A stretch of DNA of 7,053 bases from Fidelibacterota bacterium (GTDB taxonomy: Bacteria > Fidelibacterota > UBA2242), in assembly GCA_016936335.1 (NCBI GenBank), contig JAFGXZ010000310.1:1-7053 (forward strand), written 5' to 3'. Made by a program: the position numbers and the translations under genes. The notes under the pieces are model-generated. The model was given only the letters and a program-made list of their open reading frames with translations. It was not told where the DNA came from and ran no database searches. This document shows, in pieces, positions 1 to 6,167 of this stretch. Within the stretch, counting starts at the first letter, position 1, and the number at the start of each line of letters is the position of its first letter.

Positions 1-2774
1 CAGACCCGATGACCTTTGCTTTTAATCCATCAATGCAGCCAATTATCTTTTTTACCGTCAGTTCCGATAAGCTTGGAATGGCAGAGCTCCGGAAATTGGT
101 AACCGATCGGGTTGAACCTGCCCTGGAGCGGATTGATGGTGTGGCATCAGCGGGAACTTCCGGTGGTCTGCAGCGTCAGATCCGCGTTCTCGTAGATCCA
201 CGCAAAGTTGCTGCTCATGGCGTTTCGCTGAGTACTATCATTCAGACACTTGGAATGGAGAACCTGCAGATTCCCGGTGGCCTGGTGGATGACGAATATA
301 CCGAATACGCCGTTAGAACATACGGAGAATTTGAAAACGTGGATCAGATCCGCAATACTGTCATCGGCTCAAAAGCAGGTTCGCCGATCTATTTGAAAAA
401 TGTTGCCGAAGTTATTGACGGATATAAGGAGCAGACAGAAATTGTACGCAATAACGGCGTCCCGGCGCTCTTTATGTTCTTGCAGAAACAGTCCGACGCC
501 AATACAGTCCAAACCGCTTCCGCAGTATTGAAAGAACTTCCTAAAATTGCAGAAGATATCGGACAGGGTGTGGCGTTCAATATCATCTGGAATCAGTCAG
601 ATTTCATCAAGAAATCCGTCAGCAACTTAACGAATACCGCCATCCAGGCATTTTTCCTGGCATTTTTCGTCTTACTGTTCTTCTTACGGCATGTGCGCAG
701 CAGTTTGATAGCGGCGATTTCGATACCCGTATCGATTCTGATTACATTTTTCGTCATGAGTCAGCTCGGTTTAACTTTAAATATCATTTCAATGGCCGGA
801 CTGGCGCTGGCTGTAGGTATGCTGATCGATAATTCCATTGTCGTTTTGGAAAATATCTTCCGGCACCAGGACATGGAAAAGGATATTAAAACTGCGTCTG
901 ATGACGGTACGACAGAAGTCGGTGTTGCTATTATCGCATCAACATTAACAACGTTGGCGATTTTTGTGCCAATCTTCTTTGTCCCCGGAATTGCCGGCGT
1001 CATGTTCAAGGATATGGTTATCGCTATTGTCAGTTCTTTGACGGTGTCACTTCTTGTTGCTCTGACGCTGATTCCATTATTGACATCACGACTACTCTCA
1101 AAAAACAAACAGCCAAGCCGTTGGAAACTACTACGAAAAGTGGATGACGGCATTGGTAATTTTCTAAATAATTTAGAAAGAGGATATGTCCGTCTATTAA
1201 ACTGGTCGCTCGGTCATAAAAAAATTATCCTGTTTGCGATAGTTATACTGTTTGTTGCGACCTTCTTTATATTCTCATCAGTCGGTGGTGAGTTTATGCC
1301 AAAAACAGATCAGTCCTTTATTACATTGAGTGTCCAGCGCGAAACCCGGGCGTCATTAACGACGACCGATGAAACATTCAAGCAGATCGAGAAAATTGTA
1401 TTTGAAGAAATTCCGGAAGCCACCAATGTCCAAATCAGTTTCGGAATTGGTGAAGGGTGGGCGGCCATGTTTGGAACCGGCTCAAACCGTGGAGAAATAA
1501 ATATCAGTGTCCCTGATGTCAAGGATCGAGATCGCAGCAGCGACGAAATTGAAACGGAATTGCGAAAAAGGTTCAAGAATATTCCCGGCACAAAAATTAC
1601 GGTACAATCGGGCTCGCCCTTTGGGAGCGGTGGTGATATTTCAATTAAAATATTTGGATTTGATCGTAAAATCGCCACAACACTGGGAGATGAGCTGGAA
1701 GCCCGTATGGAAAAAATCGAAGGTGTCGTTGACGTGACAAAGAGTTATAATCAACCCAAACCGGAGTACCAGATTCGCATTGACCGGGACCGTGTCTCGG
1801 CGCTCGGACTGTCGGTTTATCAAGTCGCGACGACGATTGAAACCGCAGTCAAAGGTAAACTGGCTACGAAGTTCCGGGAAGAAGGGGAGGAGTACGATGT
1901 TGTTGTCCAGTTGGATGAGAAGTACAGACAATCACGGACCGACCTTGAAAATATCTATATTACTTCAGTAACCGGGATTCAGGTTCCTTTAAAGAATGTC
2001 GCTACAATTATTCCGGGTGAAGCGGCCTCGCAGATTGATCGGGAAGATCAGGAACGGATGGTCAGCGTATCCTGTACGGTCTCGGGTAGAGATTTACAAT
2101 CAGTTTTAACTGATATTCAGGACGTACTCAGCAAAATGAACTTTCCACCAAACTTCCGTTGGGAAATCGGTGGGGCTGCCGAGGATATGCAGGAATCATT
2201 CATGTATCTGGGAATCGCAATCATTATAGCCATTTTCCTGGTGTACATGGTCATGGCCTCACAATTTGAATCACTGCTTGACCCGTTCATCATTATTTTT
2301 ACAGTGCCTTTAGCGATTATAGGAGCTATTTGGGGATTATTCCTGACCGGAACAACATTGAGTGTCACCTCTTTGATTGGAATGGTCCTTCTTGTCGGAA
2401 TTGTGGTGAATAATGGAATTGTACTGGTTGATTATATCAATCAGCTCCGTGAAAAACACGGACATGACCTTTGGGTTTCAATTCTGATTGGAGGGAAACG
2501 CCGAATGCGTCCGATTCTCATGACAGCCTTAACGACCATTCTTGCAATGGTTCCAATAGCCCTGAAACTTGGATCAGGTGCGGAACTATGGGTCGGAATG
2601 GCCAGAGCTGTTATTGGTGGATTAACATTGGCAACTGTTTTAACTCTGATTGTAATTCCGATCATTTACCTGTTTTTCGAACAGATATCACTCAAACGTG
2701 CCATGAAGAAGCATAAAATAGAGATGAAACCCATCGGACAACCGGAGAATTTTGACATATCGAAAATTCAGTAA
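1..2774 (+). CDS. RND-family efflux transporter permease (HAE1/AcrB-like), 5'-truncated
   Basis: Inner-membrane proton-driven exporter subunit that normally works with a periplasmic adaptor and an outer-membrane channel to expel drugs, dyes or other amphiphiles. The frame is open to the left edge (codons before the ATG at 9 read Asp-Pro, continuing into MTFAFNPSMQPI), so that ATG is internal. About 110 residues, with TM1, are missing compared with the usual 1020-1060. Numbered from that Met: porter domain to ~205; TM2-TM6 ~211-361, with the TM4 motif GMLIDNSIVVLEN (D274, N275) and a PGIAGVMFKDM segment after TM5; TM7 ~405-424; second porter half ~425-725; TM8-TM12 ~730-890, with the TM10 motif GIVVNNGIVLVDY (N801, N802) and RMRPILMTALTT before TM11. 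The gene closes with TAA and a terminator. No adaptor gene follows, so any partner would lie upstream. Family is certain; substrate cannot be told from sequence. Confidence 0.95.
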   Translation, partial: DPMTFAFNPSMQPIIFFTVSSDKLGMAELRKLVTDRVEPALERIDGVASAGTSGGLQRQIRVLVDPRKVAAHGVSLSTIIQTLGMENLQIPGGLVDDEYTEYAVRTYGEFENVDQIRNTVIGSKAGSPIYLKNVAEVIDGYKEQTEIVRNNGVPALFMFLQKQSDANTVQTASAVLKELPKIAEDIGQGVAFNIIWNQSDFIKKSVSNLTNTAIQAFFLAFFVLLFFLRHVRSSLIAAISIPVSILITFFVMSQLGLTLNIISMAGLALAVGMLIDNSIVVLENIFRHQDMEKDIKTASDDGTTEVGVAIIASTLTTLAIFVPIFFVPGIAGVMFKDMVIAIVSSLTVSLLVALTLIPLLTSRLLSKNKQPSRWKLLRKVDDGIGNFLNNLERGYVRLLNWSLGHKKIILFAIVILFVATFFIFSSVGGEFMPKTDQSFITLSVQRETRASLTTTDETFKQIEKIVFEEIPEATNVQISFGIGEGWAAMFGTGSNRGEINISVPDVKDRDRSSDEIETELRKRFKNIPGTKITVQSGSPFGSGGDISIKIFGFDRKIATTLGDELEARMEKIEGVVDVTKSYNQPKPEYQIRIDRDRVSALGLSVYQVATTIETAVKGKLATKFREEGEEYDVVVQLDEKYRQSRTDLENIYITSVTGIQVPLKNVATIIPGEAASQIDREDQERMVSVSCTVSGRDLQSVLTDIQDVLSKMNFPPNFRWEIGGAAEDMQESFMYLGIAIIIAIFLVYMVMASQFESLLDPFIIIFTVPLAIIGAIWGLFLTGTTLSVTSLIGMVLLVGIVVNNGIVLVDYINQLREKHGHDLWVSILIGGKRRMRPILMTALTTILAMVPIALKLGSGAELWVGMARAVIGGLTLATVLTLIVIPIIYLFFEQISLKRAMKKHKIEMKPIGQPENFDISKIQ

Positions 2775-2794
2775 AAATTATATGATCTGAATGG

Positions 2795-2829
2795 AAAGCC
2801 TTCCGGAGATTTATTCGGAAGGCTTTTTT
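2795..2829 (+). terminator. Rho-independent terminator of the RND permease gene
   Basis: An 11-bp perfect stem (AAAGCCTTCCG at 2795-2805 pairing with CGGAAGGCTTT at 2816-2826) encloses a 10-nt loop and is followed by a run of six T (2824-2829, partly in the stem). It lies 20 bp past the permease stop. On the opposite strand the same hairpin follows the nagA stop directly, but has only TTT then CC after the stem, so it would be weaker there. It may serve both convergent genes. Confidence 0.92.
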
Positions 2830-4000
2830 ATTCTGAAAATTTCTTCAGTTCACCTTTGACAAAAGTCATCATCACGTTAAAATCATTATCAAATACAACG
2901 ACATCAGCGTCTTTGCCGGGAATCAGTGAACCCGTAATATTTTGGCGATTAATAACATTAGCCGGGTTGATGCTGGCCATACGGATAGCATCATGCAGCG
3001 GAATTCCCATTTCATAGAGATTTTGCACGCCTTTTATCATCGTCAGTGCGGAACCGGCGATTGTCCCGTCGGATTTTCGTATAAACAGGCCATTTTCTAG
3101 AATAACCTCTTCATTGTTGGCAATTAAGGTTCCGCTTTTTAAACCTGTCGGTTTTAACGCATCGGTCACTAAAACGACCTTATGAACTGGTTTCACACGC
3201 AACAGTAGTTCCATAATCGCTTTGTGAATATGAAAACCATCAGCGATTACTTCACAGGAAACATTGGCATGAATCATGATGGCACCGACAACACCCGGAT
3301 CCCGGTGGTGTAATCGACGCATTGCATTGAAGAAATGGGTTGAATGTAAAATCCCCGCCTGGAATCCCTCCAGCATGTTTTCATACGTTGCATTGGAATG
3401 TCCTGCCGATACAACAATACCACTTTTCCCGGCAAGAATCGCTAAATCGTGCATATTTTTAAGTTCTGGTGCAACGGTCATTATTGCAATATGTCCCTCA
3501 GCTGCCTCCAGATATTTCTTCATGAGATTAATATCAACACTTCTCATGTATTTTCCGGTCAGAACACCCGGTTTGTCCGCTGAAACGAAGGGACCTTCCA
3601 AATGCATACCGTAAATCTTGGCACCGGGTTCCTTTCCGATCGCAGCTACAACAGCTTTTATCGATTCCAGAAAATTATCATCGGGCTGCGGATATAGTGT
3701 AGGGCAAAAACCCGTAACACCATAGTCAAGCAGGGCTTTTGACATTTCCATAATAGAATCCGGACTTCCGTCAGCCGTATCGAATCCATTCAGTCCATGA
3801 ATATGAGTATCGATAAAACCGGCAGAAATATTTGCTCCATTCAGATAAAACAGTTGGGCATTGTGTGGGATCTGACGTTTTTTAAATCGTTCATTTGATA
3901 TAACGTCTTCAATTTTACCATCCTGAATAAGTACCGTGCTTTTTGGCAATACGGTGATGCCGGTATACACAGTTGCATTGTGCAGACAAATTAAACTCAT
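2828..4000 (-). CDS. nagA: N-acetylglucosamine-6-phosphate deacetylase
   Basis: Cytoplasmic amidohydrolase converting GlcNAc-6-phosphate to glucosamine-6-phosphate plus acetate, in amino-sugar catabolism and cell-wall recycling. It is full length at 390 aa. Visible motifs: GFIDTHIHG with metal-type H66 and H68; GMHLEGPF with E135; SAGHSNATY with H201; THFFNAM with H222; ADGFHIH with H257; LVTDALKPTG with D280, aligned with the catalytic Asp of the family; AGSALTM near 315-321; and the GKDADVVVFD strand at 362-371 closing the small beta domain. The start is supported by AAGGA (plus-strand 4007-4011) six bases upstream. The gene is alone on its strand, with no nagB, kinase or transporter in view, convergent to the pump and divergent from sodN. 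The H-x-H pair is of the Bacillus type rather than the E. coli type, which has Q-x-N there. Some related amidohydrolases share the fold, but the combined NagA motifs make this call firm. Confidence 0.95.
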   Translation of the reverse strand: MSLICLHNATVYTGITVLPKSTVLIQDGKIEDVISNERFKKRQIPHNAQLFYLNGANISAGFIDTHIHGLNGFDTADGSPDSIMEMSKALLDYGVTGFCPTLYPQPDDNFLESIKAVVAAIGKEPGAKIYGMHLEGPFVSADKPGVLTGKYMRSVDINLMKKYLEAAEGHIAIMTVAPELKNMHDLAILAGKSGIVVSAGHSNATYENMLEGFQAGILHSTHFFNAMRRLHHRDPGVVGAIMIHANVSCEVIADGFHIHKAIMELLLRVKPVHKVVLVTDALKPTGLKSGTLIANNEEVILENGLFIRKSDGTIAGSALTMIKGVQNLYEMGIPLHDAIRMASINPANVINRQNITGSLIPGKDADVVVFDNDFNVMMTFVKGELKKFSE

Positions 4001-4035
4001 GATAAATCCTTATTTTTCATACCGATAATTTGACA

Positions 4036-4041
4036 ATTATA
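4036..4041 (-). promoter_or_regulatory. Possible -10 element (TATAAT) for nagA
   Basis: Read on the minus strand this is a perfect TATAAT 35 bases upstream of the nagA start codon, a sensible place for a promoter. The hexamer 17 bases further upstream (TTTTAT) is a poor -35, and AT-rich intergenic DNA yields such matches easily, so this is a position-based suggestion only. Confidence 0.3.
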
Positions 4042-4063
4042 TAGACCAATAAAAAGTAATAAA

Positions 4064-4109
4064 ACGATCCAATATCGTCTACAAATTGCTACTATTTCTA
4101 TCCAATATC
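4064..4109. repeat. Palindrome plus direct repeat, possible operator
   Basis: ACGAT-CCAAT-ATCGT (4064-4078) is a 5-bp inverted repeat with a 5-base spacer. The 10-mer ATCCAATATC in its centre (4067-4076) recurs exactly at 4100-4109, a 33-bp period, close to three helical turns. The two sites flank the likely promoter zone of sodN. Paired sites on the same helix face are typical of regulator binding, but the repeats are short and no regulator gene is in view. Confidence 0.3.
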
Positions 4110-4132
4110 CTTTATATTGTCATTAATTATAT

Positions 4133-4137
4133 GGAGG
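4133..4137 (+). promoter_or_regulatory. Ribosome binding site GGAGG that fixes the sodN start
   Basis: GGAGG lies five bases before ATG 4143. Two in-frame upstream ATGs exist (4086 and 4131), but the second overlaps this motif and neither has a comparable site. Starting at 4143 also yields a textbook Lys-Lys signal peptide. Confidence 0.85.
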
Positions 4138-4142
4138 TTGTT

Positions 4143-4232
4143 ATGAAAAAAGTATTCATCGTCTGTTTAAGCACCCTTATATTTATCCCGGTTTTGGTAA
4201 GCGCTCATTGTGAAATACCCTGTGGTATTTAC
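4143..4232 (+). other. Sec signal peptide joined to the nickel hook of SodN
   Basis: Residues 1-21 form the signal peptide and residues 22-30 (from 4206) the complete hook. The predicted cut after A21 leaves His as residue 1 of the mature protein. There is no twin-arginine motif, so export would be by Sec in an unfolded, nickel-free state. The cysteine at residue 8 is too close to the N-terminus to be a lipobox. Confidence 0.8.
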
Positions 4233-4619
4233 GGTGACGAAATGCGTTTTGACATGATCAGTGAACATATTGCTACCATTGAAAAATCCATGACCATGAT
4301 AAGCAAATTATCGGTTGAAAAAGAAATTGATTATAATCAATTAATTCGCTGGGTAAACAATAAAGAAACACATGCTGATTATATTCAGGAAATCGTGTCC
4401 CGGTATTTTTTGACGCAGCGGGTAAAACCAGTTGATAAAAACGATAAAGCCAAATTATTGGTTTACCAGCAGCAGCTGGAATTGTGTCATCAGTTATTGA
4501 TATTATCCATGAAAGCAAAACAGAGTACGGATATCGAAGTGATTCATAAGTTGGAATCAGCATTGGATGAATTCTGGAAAGTATACTTTGGTCCGGGAAA
4601 AGTCAGATCAACTCATTAA
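4143..4619 (+). CDS. sodN: Nickel-type superoxide dismutase with Sec signal peptide
   Basis: Converts superoxide to oxygen and hydrogen peroxide at a nickel ion held by an N-terminal hook; this copy is predicted to act outside the cytoplasm. The start chosen gives 158 aa: KK at 2-3, a hydrophobic core to ~19, V-S-A at 19-21 as a signal peptidase I site, then HCEIPCGIY (H22-Y30), matching the Ni-SOD hook H-C-x-x-P-C-G-x-Y. In mature numbering H1, C2 and C6 are the expected nickel ligands, with the backbone amines. The remaining ~128 residues look all-helical, as in the four-helix-bundle fold. They include IRWVNNKETHADY (68-80), SRYFLTQRVKP (86-96) and a C-terminal LDEFWKVYF (141-149), resembling the family's motifs in order. 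The mature chain is 137 aa against ~117 in Streptomyces, with a longer middle. One further mature cysteine (C115) is present. It heads the sodN-dacB-uvrC run. No sodX protease gene is in the window. Confidence 0.9.
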   Translation: MKKVFIVCLSTLIFIPVLVSAHCEIPCGIYGDEMRFDMISEHIATIEKSMTMISKLSVEKEIDYNQLIRWVNNKETHADYIQEIVSRYFLTQRVKPVDKNDKAKLLVYQQQLELCHQLLILSMKAKQSTDIEVIHKLESALDEFWKVYFGPGKVRSTH

Positions 4620-4637
4620 TCGAAGAAGGATAGACCC

Positions 4638-6167
4638 ATGAAAAATATCGGAAAGACGTCAGTGGTATTGTTATTTACAGTAATATTATTCAGCTGTAGT
4701 TCTTTAAAATACCTTGAAATCGTTAACAACAATGCTCTTGGAACATCTCCAAAATATGTCTCAAATCATTCCATTCAGTCATTTCGATCACAGGTCAATA
4801 ACATTGTCAATGCGCCCCATTTTCAGACGGCAATTATCGGTATACATATTGAGGATTATAGAACTCAGGAAATTGTGTATTCCCTGAATCCGCATACACT
4901 GTTAATGCCTGCCAGTAATATGAAATTGTTTACGACCACATCTGCGCTGGCACTTCTGGGTCCGGATTATCGATATAAGACATCGCTATTTATGGATGGA
5001 AAAATTGAAAACGGGGTATTAAACGGTAATTTGATTGTTAAAGGGTCCGGCGATCCGACAATTTCAGGACGATATAATGGTGGTAACAGGTTGGAATTGT
5101 TCCAAAATTGGGCAGATACCTTGAAATCGCTGGGAATTCGGGAGATCAATGGAACAATTATCGGCGATGACGACCTGTTTGATGATAATGGTCTTGGTTA
5201 TAGTTGGGCCTGGGACGACTTATCCTATTACTATGCAGCCAAAGTCAGTGCCCTGTCCTTTAATGATAATTGTGTGGATCTGTTTATCGTTCCAAATGAT
5301 TCTGTTGGTGGAGAACCACGACTTTTCACTGAACCGGAAATGAATTATCTAAATGTTATTAATGAACTTGTGACAGTTCCTGTCGATTCATCAACACGCT
5401 ATGATTTTTACCGGACTCCCGGGTTAGAATCCGTTAGGATTTTTGGCACAATAAAAGCAGGAAGCGATACTATCAAAGACTGGATTACAGTAGACAATCC
5501 CACTAAATATACCCTATCCGCATTTCAATATTCATTAAAAGAAAATGGTATAACTGCTCTAAATATCAGTGACATAGACGAGTTACCTCTATTGAATCCG
5601 GATTATACAAATTATACAAAAATCGCTTCTCATTCATCTATTCCTTTATCGGATATTATCCGTACGATCAACAAAGTGAGTCAAAATTTTTATGCGGAGC
5701 AACTTCAAAAAACCTTGGGGGTTGAATTTTTCAACGAAGGCAGTTCAAAAAAAGGCATCGATGCGGAAAAACAGTGGTTCACGCAAATTGGTCTGAATCC
5801 AGATGATATTTTTATTGTCGATGGTTCAGGTTTATCACGTCACAATCTTGTTACAGTGAACCAGATTGTGACCATTTTACGTGGTATACGTAACGATCCC
5901 AACTATCAAATATTCTATGATTCACTTCCAATCGGTGGAGTTGATGGTACAATAAAGGGGCGTTTGAAAGGCTCAGACGCCACTGGGCACGTTTTTGCGA
6001 AAACCGGATATGTTGGCCGGGTCCGGGCGCTTTCAGGCTTTGTTAAGGCCAAAAACGGCCACGAATACATATTTTCAATACTAATTAATCATTACCCGGT
6101 TCCAACCAGCCTGGTCAATAATATGCAGGATCAAATCGTTACGTTATTGTATAATTTGGATTACTAA
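4638..6167 (+). CDS. dacB: D-alanyl-D-alanine carboxypeptidase/endopeptidase, PBP4 type (peptidase S13), predicted lipoprotein
   Basis: Envelope serine enzyme that trims the terminal D-Ala of peptidoglycan stem peptides and can cut D-Ala-mDAP cross-links. At 509 aa it is near the usual ~480. All three penicillin-binding motifs are present: S93-N-M-K96 (in MPASNMKLFTT), S348-Q-N350 (in INKVSQNFYAEQ) and K455-T-G457 (in FAKTGYVGRVRALSG). The long stretch between the first two motifs is the insertion expected of class C PBPs, with GSGDPTIS at 136-143. DGSGLSRHN (395-403) is another family signature. The N-terminus is a lipoprotein signal ending ILFS-C20, with Ser at +2, so an outer-membrane lipid anchor is likely; the Phe at -2 of the lipobox is slightly unusual. 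The start is supported by AAGGA at 4626-4630, seven bases upstream. It begins 18 bp after sodN and its stop overlaps the uvrC start. Confidence 0.93.
   Translation: MKNIGKTSVVLLFTVILFSCSSLKYLEIVNNNALGTSPKYVSNHSIQSFRSQVNNIVNAPHFQTAIIGIHIEDYRTQEIVYSLNPHTLLMPASNMKLFTTTSALALLGPDYRYKTSLFMDGKIENGVLNGNLIVKGSGDPTISGRYNGGNRLELFQNWADTLKSLGIREINGTIIGDDDLFDDNGLGYSWAWDDLSYYYAAKVSALSFNDNCVDLFIVPNDSVGGEPRLFTEPEMNYLNVINELVTVPVDSSTRYDFYRTPGLESVRIFGTIKAGSDTIKDWITVDNPTKYTLSAFQYSLKENGITALNISDIDELPLLNPDYTNYTKIASHSSIPLSDIIRTINKVSQNFYAEQLQKTLGVEFFNEGSSKKGIDAEKQWFTQIGLNPDDIFIVDGSGLSRHNLVTVNQIVTILRGIRNDPNYQIFYDSLPIGGVDGTIKGRLKGSDATGHVFAKTGYVGRVRALSGFVKAKNGHEYIFSILINHYPVPTSLVNNMQDQIVTLLYNLDY

Larger units (their letters stand above)
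4001..4142. other. Divergent intergenic region between nagA and sodN
   Basis: This AT-rich 142-bp gap must hold the promoters of both nagA (leftward) and sodN (rightward). It contains the nagA ribosome binding site (4007-4011), a minus-strand TATAAT, a palindrome with a repeated 10-mer, and the sodN ribosome binding site. A TATATT at 4113-4118 could be a -10 element for sodN, but no convincing -35 sits at the right distance, so I do not call it. Confidence 0.6.

Noticed and set aside
9..11. ATG at 9 as the true start of the RND permease
   Set aside because: The reading frame is open upstream to the edge and the protein would lack TM1 and the start of the first porter domain; the Asp-Pro before it fits the family sequence.
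761..1153. 130-aa open frame on the minus strand inside the RND permease gene
   Set aside because: It is fully antisense to a conserved membrane region and its product resembles no family; a shadow frame.
3276..3614. 112-aa plus-strand open frame inside nagA
   Set aside because: It lies opposite the conserved NagA metal-binding core and has no recognisable features; a shadow frame.
4030..4035. Perfect TTGACA on the plus strand as a -35 for sodN
   Set aside because: No -10-like hexamer occurs 16-19 bases downstream; the nearest, TAATAA, is 21 bases away and poor. It also abuts the minus-strand TATAAT, so it may be chance.
4086..4142. N-terminal extension of sodN from the ATG at 4086 (19 extra residues), or from the in-frame ATG at 4131
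   Set aside because: Neither ATG has a good ribosome binding site. GGAGG at 4133-4137 serves ATG 4143, which also yields a normal signal peptide.
4638..6167. Class A/C beta-lactamase as an alternative to PBP4
   Set aside because: The SNMK, SQN and KTG motifs with a long insertion between the first two, and the DGSGLSRHN signature, fit peptidase family S13 rather than a beta-lactamase.
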